DNA of 64,000 nt. Source: Heterohyrax brucei (lineage: Eukaryota > Chordata > Mammalia > Hyracoidea > Procaviidae). This document shows, in pieces, positions 33,010 to 44,262 of the stretch. The stretch spans positions 98,424,171-98,488,170 of the forward strand of contig CM053144.1 in assembly GCA_028571685.1 (NCBI GenBank). The letters run 5' to 3'. The translations under genes were made by a program, and so were the position numbers. The notes beneath the pieces are model-generated. The model ran no database searches, was not told where the DNA came from, and saw nothing but the letters and a program-made list of their open reading frames with translations. Numbering within the stretch: the stretch's first letter is position 1; each line of letters begins with the position of its first letter.

Positions 33010-33128
33010 ACTCTTAAAGAGGCAGTAGTTGTTAACAGTGGGCTCAAGTATGCGAGGACGACACAGGACCAGGCGGTGTTTTGTTCTCTTGTACACAGGG
33101 TCACTTGTGCACCTAATAATCACAAATA
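33010..33128 (+). mobile_element. RTE/BovB-like 3' end fragment
   Basis: 'gtgggctcaagtatgcgagg', 'acaggaccaggcggtgtttt', 'gtacacagggtcacttgtgc' and 'acctaataatcac' match the last 120 bases of the RTE. Confidence 0.7.
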
Positions 33129-33186
33129 GGTAAAATAAAGTCTTATGTCAGAAAAGGGAAAAACACCAAACTGTGAAAGTGATTAG

Positions 33187-33390
33187 GAGTCCTGGTGGCA
33201 CAGTGGTTAAGCACTTGACTGCTAACCAAAAGGTCAGTGGTTTGAATCCACTAGTAGCTCTGTAGGAAAAAGGTGAAGCAGTCTGCTTCCATAAAGATTA
33301 CAGCCTTGGAAACCCAATGGGGCAGTTGTTCTTTGTGCTATAGCACCACTGTGGTCAGAATCAATTCAAAATCCATGGGTTTGGTTTTGG
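33187..33390 (+). mobile_element. SINE (longer subtype)
   Basis: Head 'agtcctggtggcacagtggt', box-B-like 'ggtcagtggtttgaatcca', middle 'ctgcttccataaagattaca', tail ending 'atgggtttggttttgg'. Confidence 0.88.
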
Positions 33391-34868
33391 ATTTTGTAAA
33401 AGTAGGACTTCTGACTCAGGTGGCTTAGGCAGGGTAAAAACTGTAAAGACCATGCAATTTATAGGGAAATTATCATTTAATTACTTTACAAAGCATTGTC
33501 TCTTCTTTAAGGGTTTAAATTGTGATTAAATAACAAAATATTCTAGAAATTATTTAAAAGGCTCCATGGTCCTTTGCATACAATCATTTTCACTGCTTTC
33601 CTTTGCAAAGAAAAACTGCATGTATTTCAGTGAGCTAATTTGTATGCTAAGCACTCAATCCCTCTCTCAACTTTTCAGACAAATTTCCAACTGCGTCCCT
33701 GAGTTAAGTTAGCAAAAGAATAATATTTCATGGCTCATTAGTACATGGAATGCACAGGGAGTCCTGGCTCAGTAGTGCAAAGAAGCAATGGGGTGTGGCC
33801 TATTTTGTTAACACCACAATGTCCCACAGGCCTCACCCAAAAGATATGAAGTAATGATTTAATACAATCATGAAGCCACCTGGCTGACAAGAAAACTAGA
33901 TTTTTAGTAGGAAGAGCTACTTCACCTTAAGCCTTTCTCATTTTTTGTCAGCAGTATCTATCTTTATTGGTAGGCCACATATCTGTTGCATCTCTACTGA
34001 GTTTCACACTTGCAAGCCCTCCATTGCTTCTCCAAGCCATAGGTGTGTGTTCATAATTGATTCCTTATGTTCAAGTGACTTCTCCAGCTGCATTTCAGGA
34101 TTTTCTAACACAAAGGAAGATTTTGCACATCCCAGGAGGTATGCAATATAATCTTTTGCAAGTATGGAAAGAAAAACATTACATTTCTACTTAGCTTTTT
34201 CTAAAGCGAAAGATGATACAAGGTATCCTTGCTTAGAAAACGTATCAGTGGCCTCACATCTCATACAGTGAAAAAAACATCCTGAAGGAAGTATGGGAGT
34301 CCTAGGTGCCGAAGGGTAGGCAGTGGTGCCCACACACATTCATTCTCTGTTGTCAGCAGGTTACATCCCACAACAGCTTACAAGAGGCCAGTAAAGAGTA
34401 TTTGTAGATTTTATTGTCCAGTTTTAACTAAACTTTCACAAAAAGAACAAACTGCTTTGAATATTCCTTCAAAGACATCACACATTGAAAACAATACCAG
34501 TGATGCAACCATAAGTGAACACGGAAATGGCAGCCTGGAACCTTCTACTCCTGGTATAAGTTCCACTGACCATATTTGGAGATAAAAACAAAGACGTCTA
34601 ACTAGATAAGGCAAGTTGGTCAAAAAATTCAAAAATATGAAGATGACAATTTGAAATACTCATTCACATTCAAAATCATTAATTAGAACCATCACATGCC
34701 TATATTGTTTCTTGAGAGTTAACCATCAATAACGTGAAGTCTTTACATTTAGCCAGCCATTTTCAAACACTGGTTCTCCTCACCTTGCTTTTCGTATTTG
34801 TTTTGTGTAAGACTCTTTTTGAACTATGGCTGGCATCGCTCTCTCTCTTTTTTTTAATACAGAAGTAG
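33391..34868. other. Unique, repeat-poor DNA
   Basis: Repeat-free stretch. 33430-33740 is AT-rich with homeodomain/POU-like words (TTTAATTACTTT, ctttgcatacaatcattt, gctaatttgtatgctaa) and could be a conserved noncoding element. No open frame of interest was seen. Confidence 0.35.
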
Positions 34869-35383
34869 TGTTTTAGTTATCTAGTGCTGCTCTAACAGAA
34901 ATACCACAAAGTGGATGGCTTTAACAAAGGAAGGTTTATTCTTACATAGTCTGGTAGACTACAAGTCCAAATTCAGGAAGTCCACTCCAGGAGAGAACTT
35001 CCCCCTTTAACAGCTCTGGAGGAAAGTCCTTGTATTGCATCAGTCTTTGTTCACGGAGCATCATGGCACACGAACAACAGGTCTGGAGGACAGCTCAACT
35101 CCTTGTGCTACTTTCTTGATAGCATGAAGTTCCCAACTCTCTGCTTGCTTTCCTTTCCTTTTATCTCTTGGAGGATGAAAGGTGGTGCAAGCCATACTGC
35201 AGGGAAACTCCCTTTACAGTGGAGCAGGAAGGTGACCTCAGGGAGGGAAGTCCCACTCTAGTCCTCTTCTACATATAGCACAGGAAAATTATAAAATGGA
35301 GAGCAATCACAAAATACTGGTTATTACAACCCAGTCAAATTTCTATGCATATTTTCTTCAGGGACACAATTCAATCCATGATG
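34869..35383 (-). mobile_element. MaLR/ERVL-like solo LTR
   Basis: From 'tgttttagttatctagtgct' to 'gggacacaattcaatccatg'. No convincing TSD remains. Confidence 0.8.
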
Positions 35384-35394
35384 GCAAGAAAGAG

Positions 35395-35715
35395 AAATAA
35401 ACGGTATCCAAAGCAGTGGGACTATGAACTGGTAGAACTATGGAGAAAGGTAGGATGTTTCTGCAAAAACTAGAACTGTGATCCAGCACTTCCACTCCTA
35501 GGCATATATCCTGGAAACCTAGAAGTAGTGACATGAACAAACATATACACATCTATCTTCACTGCAGCTTTATTCACAATAGCAAAAGGAAAATAACCAA
35601 AATGCCTACCAGTGGATAGCTAAGCAAAATGTGGTGCACACAGACAATGGAATACAATGCAATCATAAAGAACAATGATAAACGTGGAAGATACGCTATA
35701 AAATGGATGGACTTC
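35395..35715 (+). mobile_element. Ancient L1M ORF2 3' end fragment
   Basis: Noncoding now, but the order 'gatccagcacttccactcct', 'ggcatatatcctggaaacc', 'cactgcagctttattcacaa', 'tggaatacaatgcaatcata' and 'aaatggatggacttcaaggc' is that of the L1 ORF2 C-terminus. Confidence 0.7.
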
Positions 35716-35767
35716 AAGGCCCTCAGTTTCTTTATATATTAAATGAGAATTATATTAGTAGGGTTAT

Positions 35768-36374
35768 TGTCATGATTGAATTATGTTCCCCCCTCCCAAA
35801 CGTGTGTAGCAATTTGGCAATTTGGCTGAGCCATGATTCCCAGTATTATATAATTGTCCTCTAGACTCGATGGCACTTGGCTTGGCTGGCATTTTGTGAT
35901 TGTAATTTTTGTATATTTTGTGAGTCCTAATCTATGTCGGTGACTAATGAGACAAGATTGGATTACACTGATGAGTATTAGGGAGGGACTGTAACACCTT
36001 TATGAAAGTCACATCCCTAATCCAATGTACAGGGAGTTTCCCTGGTATGTCGTCTGTACTACTTTTTATCTTATAAGAGATAAAAAGGAAAGCAAGCAGA
36101 GAGCTAGAACCTCACACTACCAAGAAAGGAGTGTTGAGAACACAGCATGCCCTTCAGTCCTGAAGTTCCTGCACTGAGATGCTCCCGGACCAAGGGAAGA
36201 CTGATACATCGCAAGCACTTTCCTTCCTCCTGAGCTGATGGAGAAAGTATTTCCCTGGAGCAGGCACCCTGAATTCGGACTTCTAGCCTACTGGACTGTG
36301 AAAGAACGAATTTCTCTTTGCTAAAGTCATCTACTTGTGTTCTTTTTTTATAGCAGCACTGGATGACTAAGACA
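35768..36374 (+). mobile_element. MaLR/ERVL-like solo LTR with 29-bp insert
   Basis: TGTCATGATT...CTAAGACA with TSD GTTAT at 35763-35767 and 36375-36379. Compared with the copy at 48144, an extra segment is present at 35862-35890 (orphan SINE-tail-like motif). Confidence 0.9.
35862..35890 (+). repeat. Orphan SINE-tail-like motif, copy C, inside an LTR
   Basis: 'tagactcgatggcacttggc' followed by 'ttggctggc'. In the sister LTR at 48144 the flanking words 'tttcctcc' and 'attatgtgatt' are adjacent, so these bases are an insertion. Confidence 0.7.
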
Positions 36375-36490
36375 GTTATTATGAGGAAAATTAGTTAAAA
36401 TTTATAAAGTTCTTATAACAGTACCTTGAGAATCATAAGTTCTATGTATTATTAAAGTATTAATAGTTGAGGAAATTATTGTATGTGTAT

Positions 36491-37205
36491 CAGAATATTT
36501 GCTCACATTTTATTTTTTTACTGACGTGTATGTAACCAACAAAATTTCAAGTCCATTGTTCTAGAAAGCCCTGGCATCACATTTATATTACCTGAGAACT
36601 TAACAGTGGTCAGAGCTCACAGACAGAAAAATGCCACTCCTTCTGTTTAACCTAAGCCAAGAAGACAACATCTGTAATTTTACGTATCTGTTCACCATTT
36701 GCTTTTCAAAACAAAGGAAAAACAGAAATAAGATACACAAGATGAATAACAAATCAGAATTACATACAGCTACGAAATCTCATACCTAGATTGCCAACAG
36801 AGATGCCCTATCAAGTGTTTCTTATGCCAGCGTTTAAATTGGTTCACATTCTGTGAGCACCAAAAACTGATTATCGGAGATATGCTACAACAGGAGCTAT
36901 CTGCCTTCCCGCGTTGTCAAACTCAGCAGATACTACAGGGCAGTAAACTAACAGGTATTGGTAGCCAACGATGGACAAGCTGTGACTTCTGCCTCAGGAG
37001 CCAGTAATTGCTAAGGTATGCAAATTATTGCTGTACAGTGAGACCAAGGTTCATAGGGAAACACACTAACGGTACTTTGAGCATGCCTAGTTGGAACTGG
37101 GAAGTTGAGTAAGGACTTCTCAAAGCTTCTTATGCTTAAACAGAATTCGAATGAAAAATTATCTGAGAATACAGTGGGGGTGAAGGGAACAAGTAAGTAG
37201 TGAGT
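36491..37205. other. Unique DNA
   Basis: No gene or repeat recognised. An ATGCAAAT octamer occurs at 37018-37025. Confidence 0.35.
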
Positions 37206-37220
37206 TGAGCAGTCAAGAAA

Positions 37221-37381
37221 ATCCTGGTAGCACAGAGGTTAAGTGCTATAGCTGCTAACCAAAAAGTCGCTAGTTTGAATCCACCAGGCACTCCTTGGAA
37301 GCTCTGTGGGGCAGTTCTACTCTGTCCTATGGGGTCACTATGAGTCAGAATTCACATGGCCAACACTGGGTTTCTTTGGTA
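37221..37381 (+). mobile_element. AfroSINE-type SINE with clear TSD
   Basis: Head 'atcctggtagcacagaggtt', middle 'tgtggggcagttctactctg', tail 'acactgggtttctttgg'. TSDs at 37206-37220 and 37382-37396 read tgagcagtcaagaaa / tgagcagtcaaaaaa. Confidence 0.9.
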
Positions 37382-37569
37382 TGAGCAGTCAAAAAAGCAC
37401 AAAACAGCACGACCTGTACTAAGAAGTACAAGCATAGCTGCCAGGGAATATGCTAATAGGTGGGAAAAGATGAGATGGGAAATGCAAATTAAGGTCAGGA
37501 TTCCAAGGGGGTCTGTGAGTCAGGCTACAGAGCCCAGATTTGCTATGAAAGAACAGGATGATCCACTAA

Positions 37570-37965
37570 AAAAAAAAAGTTCCCAGGACAGTGACATGAT
37601 CAGATTCATGTTTTGGAAGCAAAACTCAGAGCTGTGTGGGAGATGAAATAAAAGATGAAGCGGCAGGAGGCAAAGAGATCAATCAGTCCAGAAGCCAATC
37701 CGTCCAGAAGCTACCTTAGCTGTCAGATAGAAGCCTACACCTGAGAGAACAACCAATCCAAAACAAGCCCTTTCTCCCATGGTGCTTACATTTTAGAAAG
37801 GACAGAGAGAAAATTTTGAAATAGATGCAATGTCAAATAGAAATGGTGCTATAAAGGAAAGTGCCAGGAGAAATGTTATTTTACCTCGATGGTCAGGAAA
37901 AGATTTTCTGATAAGGTGATGGGTGCCTTTGATGAAGAGTCAAGTGAGTCAGGTGGCTATTTGGG
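37570..37965 (+). mobile_element. Ancient mammalian-wide repeat (L2-era), family uncertain
   Basis: 'gtgacatgatcagattcatg', 'tggtgcttacattttagaaa', 'ggtgctataaaggaaagtgc' and 'ggaaaagattttctgataag' match phrases common in old mammalian interspersed repeats, though in an unusual order. I cannot assign the family by eye. Confidence 0.4.
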
Positions 37966-38388
37966 AGAAGAATGGCTGAGTTAGAGGTAGGGGCTTATCT
38001 AAGGGAAATAGCCCCTCTGTAATTAGTTTTAAATTGCTAAATGATCTCTCACAGCTGGCAACGGAAATTGTGATGGTCAACAGGAATTGCTCATTTGTGC
38101 CCCTCCCCAACGGGTGCCCAGAGCCCTACTTGCCAAACCTTTGTTACACCTCTGGGAAGAAATAAAAGTGCTATGGCCTCAAATGAAGGTCTATAGAATG
38201 AAGCTGAGACCATGGGTCAAACCTCATGGTGACCAGTGGAAAATTCTTTTCCAAAGTCAATAATGCATTCTTACTCAGCGGGAGAATGTGTCACTGTTAT
38301 CTGGGAACTTGGAAGAGTATAAATGAATCAGAGCAATTCCATCTCACAACCAGAAACCCCAATTACTGACATTTTGTCTAACTTAACA

Positions 38389-38432
38389 GTGTGTGTGTGT
38401 GTATGCACATGCATGCACATGTACATGTGTGA
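38389..38432 (+). repeat. TG/CATG microsatellite
   Basis: 'gtgtgtgtgtgtgtatgcac' followed by repeated 'atgcacatg' units. Confidence 0.85.
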
Positions 38433-38778
38433 AACAGAGTTCAAATCACCTAAACTAGGAACAAGCCATGCGCATCAGCACATATCAAGAAGTTAGCAAA
38501 TTCACAGAACTTCTGGGAAAAAAATGATAGGCAGTTGTTGGAATGGAATAGTTTATTTATAGTTCTATAAGAGACCTCTATATCGCATCCAATTTTACAG
38601 TGTATAATCTTCCCATTGTTATCCATCAGAAATATAATTACTCCACAGACTATTACGATGTGACCTTTTGGCATAAGGTTGCTGATCTCTAGCAAGAACA
38701 AAATATTAATATCACATAGGGACTCATGAAAATTGAATATTCCCTTTGATGTTATTTACCTTGAGTTTAGAGTAGGAT

Positions 38779-38807
38779 CTGACACGACAGCACTTAGCTG
38801 GCTTGGC
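38779..38807 (+). repeat. Orphan SINE-tail-like motif, copy D
   Basis: 'ctgacacgacagcacttagc' followed by 'tggcttggc' is a diverged copy of the motif seen at 4941, 23701 and 35862, with no SINE body upstream. Confidence 0.5.
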
Positions 38808-39105
38808 TCACAATCAAAGTACAGAACTGTAATAATTGTGATGCTTCTAATTATTAAAAACATTAGCACCAGCTAGTGAGTCTTACTCTGTGTCTGACAC
38901 CTCATCAAGTGTTTTGTTGAATTAACCATTTTATTTCCACAACATCCATAGGGATCTGAAGAGTGATTATATATAAAGTAATCTCCATGAAATTGCCATC
39001 CAGGCATCAGGTATGAAGAAGACCAAAAAAAATCCACTTCTTTTTTTAATATTAGAGTTGAACATAACATTTTAATGAGACATGAGAAAGAAAACGCAAA
39101 AGAAG
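38808..39105. other. Unassigned DNA
   Basis: Target sequence of the L1 at 39120. Nothing else recognised. Confidence 0.35.
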
Positions 39106-39119
39106 TACAGCAATTTCAA

Positions 39120-39447
39120 TATTGATATACCATTTGACCCAGTAATTCCACTACTTGGAATATATCCTACAGATTCAAGGCCTTTCACACCAACGGACAC
39201 ATGCACCAGAATGTTTATCGCGGCACAGTCCACAATAGCAAAAAGGTGGAATCAACCCAGATGCCCAACAATAGAAGAATGGATAGGTAAACTGTGGTAC
39301 ATATACTCAATGGAGCACTACGCAATGATAAAGAATAACAATGATTCCAGGAAACATCTCCTAACCTGGTTTCAACTGGAAGACATTATGTTGAGTGAGA
39401 GTAGTCAGCGACAAAAGGACAAATACTGTATGAGACCTCTACGATAA
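39120..39447 (+). pseudogene. L1 ORF2 C-terminal remnant
   Basis: Intact to the natural stop (TAA at 39445-39447) but lacking everything upstream of '[13 protein letters not shown]'. An ATG at 39082 lies in host DNA and only by chance extends the frame. No function is expected. Confidence 0.9.
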
Positions 39448-40467
39448 GATCTCAAAAACAGACTTGTGTATAGAAGAAAAGACTCTTTGACAGCTGCAAG
39501 GGAGGGGAGGGAGGGAGGGAGGGAGGGAGGGCGAGGGGGGTAGGGTTTAGTTTAGGTAGTTACTAGAAATCTAGTTGGGAGAAAGCGGTGACAGCACACA
39601 TTAGGAACAAGAACAACATTAAGTGGACTTCAGCATAACTTGAGTACTCCTTCCATCTTAACTCAATATTGCAAGGATAGAGTAGCTGGGGCGGGGGGCG
39701 GGGGACCATGCTCTTAGGCGAATTCCAGGCCAATTGGCACAACTAGCATTTTGCTAAGAGAGCTCTCTGCAACCCACATTGGTGAGTGGCGTCTGGGGTC
39801 TTAAAAGCTGCCAAGCTGCCATCCGAGGACACAGCAAATGGTCCCAACTCAGCAGGAACGGATGCTCACCGAGGGCCAAAATGGCATGCGGTAAAGACAA
39901 CCGAGAAGACAGAGAGACCCACAAAAGTGGGTGCCTACATCGACCTGGGACCGGAAGAACCGGATGGTGCCCGGCCACCACCAGTGATAGCCATGACGGA
40001 GCTCACAGAGAGGAGCCTCACTGGCAACACAAGAATAAAAAGAGGTGCATCATGAGATCTCCACTAAAAGACCTCAATTGATGGTCCAGCGGTTTTGGGG
40101 TTCCTCTGAGAGCATGGCCCCCGGCCCTGATGCTGCCTGTTCCCATAAATTATAACAAAGGTCCACTCTTTGGACAGGAACGGAATGGACTTGGCAATGC
40201 AGAGTAACCATATACTGGAAGCACTTTATGGTTCTATACATCTATAGGATATCATCTTGCTGACCTCTGGCTGGAGGAAGGGGAGTGGACGGAGAGGAGG
40301 GGAAAGGAGACTGTTGGGAGGATGAGACATGTATGGAGCAGAGAGGAATAGTGTGCAGTCACCGGACAGGGAGAGCAGTGGAAGCTGCATATAGGGGGGC
40401 ATGTAAATTTACATGTGAATGTACATTTTCACTCAGTTATGTTAAATAAAAAAAAAAAAAGAAAAAA
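39120..40467 (+). mobile_element. 5'-truncated young L1
   Basis: ORF2 C-terminus plus whole 3'UTR and poly(A). Perfect 14-bp TSD tacagcaatttcaa at 39106-39119 and 40468-40481. The G-tract at 39501-39541 is the most regular in the window. Its last 390 bases are about 98.5% identical to the L1 at 54473. Confidence 0.95.
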
Positions 40468-40619
40468 TACAGCAATTTCAACTATTAGATAGATCAGGAA
40501 ATAAAAATGTCAACTCTTTAACAAGCCTCAACTCAATAAATATTTACTGAATGATTTTATATTCAAGGCTGTGAAACAGGAAGATAAATTGTGTCGTGCC
40601 CTTGATGAACTTATATTCT

Positions 40620-41450
40620 GTTGTTGTTTTGTTAAATTCCATCAAGTCAGTTCCAACTCCTAGCAACTCCATGTACCACAGAATGAAACACCGCCCATCC
40701 CAGCACCGTGCTCACAGTCGCTGTTCTGCTTGAGCCCACTGTTGCAGCCGTTGTGTCAATCTGTCTCATTGACGGACGTCCTCTGTTTCACCGACTCTGT
40801 ACTTTACCAATCATTATATCCTTCTCCAGAGATTGGTCCCTCAGTCTCATTATCCTTGCTTCTAAAGAGCATTCTGGGTGTACTTTTTCTAAGACAGACA
40901 TGTTTGTTCTTTTGGCTGTCTGTGGTGTATTCAATATTCTTTGCCAGCACCACAATTCAAAGGTGTCATTTCTTCATCAATCTTCCTCATTCATTGTCCA
41001 GCTTTCGCATGCATATGATGTGACTGAAAATACTATGGCTTGGATCAGGTGCACCGTAGTCTTTAAGGTGACACCTTTGCTTTTGAATGCTTTAAAGAAG
41101 TCTTAAGCAGCAGATTTGTCCACTGCAATGCACCTTTTGATTTTATGACCGCTACTTCCATGGATCCTAATTGTGCATCCAAGTAACACGAAATCTGTGA
41201 CAATTTCACATTTTTCACCATTTATCATGATGTTGCTTAGAGGTCCAGTTGTAAATCTTTGTTTCTTTATGTTGAGGTGTAATCTATACTGAAAGTTACA
41301 GTCTTTGATTTTCATTATAAGTACTTCAAATCCTCTTTGCTTTCAGCAAGCAAGGCTGTATCATCCGCAAAACAACAAGATGTTAATGTGTCTTCTTCCA
41401 GTCCTGATGTCCTGTTCTTCATATAGTACAGCTCCTCAGATTATGTTCTA
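40620..41450 (-). mobile_element. 5'-truncated RTE/BovB-like LINE, inverted
   Basis: Read on the minus strand it ends in an RTE tail near 40620-40700. The + strand shows 'gcccactgttgcagccgttg', 'aagagcattctgggtgtact', 'tcattgtccagctttcgcat' and 'tttatgttgaggtgtaatct'. The minus frame 41103-41315 reads 'INGEKCEIVTDFVLLGCTIR', then 'KIKRCIAVDKSAA', the same RT C-terminal region as at 17206. It is broken by frameshifts. Confidence 0.85.
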
Positions 41451-41825
41451 GCCATGAAAAAACAAGTGAGGGAGAGAGAAAGAAAATAAATAAAAGCAAG
41501 ATTACAAGGCAGGATGCAGGAGTGTTATCAGTAAATTAAGAGAGTAAAAGAGAGTAATTAGTTTTGCATGGGAGAATCTGTCTAGAACCCTGCAAAAGAC
41601 ACGAGTAGGCACGACAGCAGAAAGACAGGAGAGAGACTTCATCAAACATTAAAAATCATAAAGAAGTGAACAAACAGAAGGGCATCAGGAGCCAAGCCAG
41701 AAGAAATCTGAGGATCAAGTCTGAGGATCAAAGGTAGCATTGGATCAAGAGAGTCTCAGGTAGAAAAGAGAAATATAGGAACAGAAAGGTAGGTGTGGGT
41801 ATGATTTATTAGACTATAACAGAGC
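41451..41825. other. Unassigned DNA
   Basis: Purine-rich, possibly an old mammalian-wide repeat. 41812-41825 is the start of the segment copied in inverted form at 43077-43158. Confidence 0.3.
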
Positions 41826-42022
41826 CTGGAGTATGGCTAGTGATGCAACAGTTAAGCACTTGGCAGCTAACCAAAACGCAGATCAAACCCACTCTGTAGC
41901 TCTACCTGGCAATCTGCTCCAATAAAGATTACAACATAGGTAATACTAGGGGCAAGTTCTGCTCTGTGACATGTGGAAGCTACGAGTCAAGGTCAACAAG
42001 ACAGCCCCTAACAACAACAACA
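41826..42022 (+). mobile_element. SINE with RTE-type tail
   Basis: Head 'ctggagtatggctagtgatg', 'cagttaagcacttggcagct', middle 'ctccaataaagattacaaca', tail 'agacagcccctaacaacaac'. It is the source of the inverted copy at 43077. Confidence 0.8.
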
Positions 42023-42632
42023 GGGGCTTCACACTGGAAACAGCATTTAAGACAGACCTGGGAGATGAGCAAAGACAGAACGGATAGGAAAGGACCAGAA
42101 GGGCAGTTCTGCTGGAGGGTAAGTGGGAGAACAACCCACTGGGAAAAATAACTAAGAAATAATTTAGGTTTCTGAGGTTTCTTCTTGTTGTAAGAGTCAC
42201 TGTTAGCCCATACTGCCAGTCAAGGCCAGGGCTACCACAGTAATTCAGTTACTAACTACACAGAATTTGTAGGAAGACGTTGTAAGGAAAAAGAACAGCA
42301 GAAGTGCAGACAGCTGAGAAGACCTTTAACTTGGAGGTGTTATGGTTTGAAAGACACTTCAATTATAGAAACCTAGAAGTCCAACTTTCTTCTTTTTCTC
42401 TGGCCTCCCTCCAATATCACAGCCAGAGTATAACTGCCAAACCGGACTATTTGCCATTTTCCAAGCACACAATATACTTTTAAACCTTCAGATTGTTCTT
42501 GAGTCTGCTTTCTGTGCCTCGAAACACCTCTTCTTCCTCCAAGGTTAACTACCCAAACATGACAGTTGAATTTAATGAAAGTCTACTGATTTGATTGATT
42601 TTTTCCCTTCATTGAAACTGAAATTAGTGGTC
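42023..42632. other. Unassigned DNA
   Basis: No gene or repeat recognised. Confidence 0.35.
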
Positions 42633-43029
42633 TGTCATGCATTGAATTATGTCCCCTAAAAATGTGTATCAATTTGGCTGGGTTGCTCTCCATTTTGTGA
42701 CTGTAATTTTATGTTAAAAAGGATTACCATTGAATTATAACACCCTGACCCCATGTAAAGGGAGTTTCCCTGCGGTATGGCCTGCACTGCACCACTTTTT
42801 GTCTTACAAATGGTAAAAGGAAAGGGAAGCAAGTAGGCAGTTGAGGGTGGCAACCTCATACTACCAAAAAAGCAGAGCCAGGAGCAGAGTGCATTCTTTG
42901 GACTTAGAGCCCCTGCACAGAGAAGTTCCTAGTCCAGGGGAACACTGATGAGAAGGCCAACAGAGACAGAAAGGCTTCGTCTGGAGCCAACACTTTGAAT
43001 TTGGATTTTTAGCCTACTGTTCTCTGAGG

Positions 43030-43243
43030 GGAATCCCTGGTGGCATAGTGGGTTAAGTGCTATGTCTGCTAACCAAAGTGGGTTTGATCTGCGTTTTGGT
43101 TAGCTGCTGAGTGCTTAACTGTTACATCACTAGCCATACTCCAGGCTCTGTTATAGTCAAATATCCAGGTGCTCCTTGGAAACTCTACTCTGACCTATAG
43201 GGTTGCTACAAGTCGGACCTGACTCAGTGTCAGTGGGTTTCGT
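43030..43243 (+). mobile_element. SINE interrupted by an inverted 82-bp copy
   Basis: Head 'aatccctggtggcatagtgg' to 'ctgctaaccaa', then a foreign 82 bp, then 'atccaggtgctccttggaaa' to 'gtgtcagtgggtttcg'. The insert replaces the usual 'aggttggcagttcaa' portion. Confidence 0.85.
43077..43158 (-). repeat. 82-bp inverted copy of 41812-41893
   Basis: Reverse complement of 41812-41893 with three mismatches, including 15-odd bases of non-SINE flank ('gactataacagagcctggag' at the source). That flank makes an independent SINE insertion unlikely. Confidence 0.9.
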
Positions 43244-43261
43244 TTTGTTGGTATGCTGAAA

Positions 43262-43425
43262 GGAAACCCTGGTGGTGTAATGGTTAAGTGCCACATCTGC
43301 TAATCAAAAGGTTGGCAGTTCAAATTTACCAGGTGCTCCCTGGAAACTCTATGAGGCAGTTCTACTCTGCCTTACTGGGTGGCTATGAGTCAGAATTGAC
43401 TCGACAGTAGTGGGTTTGTTATTTG
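43262..43425 (+). mobile_element. AfroSINE-type SINE
   Basis: Head 'gaaaccctggtggtgtaatg', middle 'atgaggcagttctactctgc', tail 'tcgacagtagtgggtttgtt'. Confidence 0.9.
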
Positions 43426-43683
43426 GGGGGGTACTCTGAGGAAATAAACTCTTTGTTAAAGCCACCCACTTATGGTGATATTTCTGTGATAGCAGCATTA
43501 GATGGCTAAGACATGACCCAACAGAAGGAAAAACTTCACTACAGCAAAATAATTATAAACTTAATAGAAAAGGGCTCATGTTTCCAGAAATGATTTCTCT
43601 GATCTCAATATAAGTGGTTCCCAATATTGTTGCTAATTTGAGTCTCCATAGGGAAATTAATATTTCCTCAGTGTCTCAATCTG

Positions 43684-44262
43684 TGTCTTAGGTAGATTCT
43701 CTAGAGAAACAAAACTAGTGAAATATCTATATGTAAAGAGAAAGATTTATATCATGTCATCATAGAAGCTGGAAAGTCTCAAGTCCATGGGTCAAGCTGT
43801 AGGCTTCTCCTGACTCACAGGGGCTGAGGAACCTAAGTTTGGCAGGTCAGACAACAGGCCTCTGGCTCACAGGCTGTGGAGGCCAACAAATCCCAGGTTT
43901 GCAGGTAAGCTGCCAGGCTTACAGACCGAAAAGACTAGTGAATCCCAATATCAACAGACAAGCTGCTAGGTCAATTCTCAAGAACTGGATATCAGACAAA
44001 TGGGAGCCAGCTGCAGGATTCACAGTGAGCAAAAGCCTGAATGTCTTGCCAGAAAGTCCACCTGTATTGAATGCAAGCCACATACCTCTTTCAACTAATT
44101 ACCTATGCACAGCAGACTCCATCATGGAAATGATCATATTGTATCAGATATCATCATGGAAGTGAGTACACCCTTATACAATTGCTAACTGTATCATAAC
44201 TGTCAAACCACTGAGAATCATGGTCCAGCCAAGTCAACATTCAACCTTAACAATCATACTCC
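43684..44262 (+). mobile_element. Unnamed LTR-like dispersed repeat
   Basis: Starts 'tcttaggtagattctctaga' then 'gaaacaaaactag', contains 'tcaagtccatgggtcaagct' and 'gaatcatggtccagccaagt', and ends near 'accttaacaatcatact'. The layout (tctagagaaacag start, 'aaccatcaca'-like end) is typical of an LTR family, which I cannot name. Confidence 0.45.

Larger units (their letters stand above)
35716..36490 (+). mobile_element. MIR split by an LTR
   Basis: Left: 'ccctcagtttctttatatat' then 'taaatgagaattatattagt' and 'agggttat'. Right (36375 on): 'gttattatgaggaaaattag', 'aaagttcttataacagtacc'. Together they give the MIR core and 3' half around the LTR at 35768-36374. Confidence 0.7.
42633..43513 (+). 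mobile_element. MaLR/ERVL-like LTR carrying two SINEs
   Basis: Starts 'tgtcatgcattgaattatgt' and ends 'tagatggctaagaca'. Two SINEs (43030-43243 and 43262-43425) sit together near its 3' end, with 'ctctgagg' at both outer edges (43022 and 43434). Flanking pentamers tggtc/tgacc are only a partial TSD. Confidence 0.82.

Noticed and set aside
40708-41106. 132-codon + frame
   Set aside because: It is antisense to an inverted RTE fragment.
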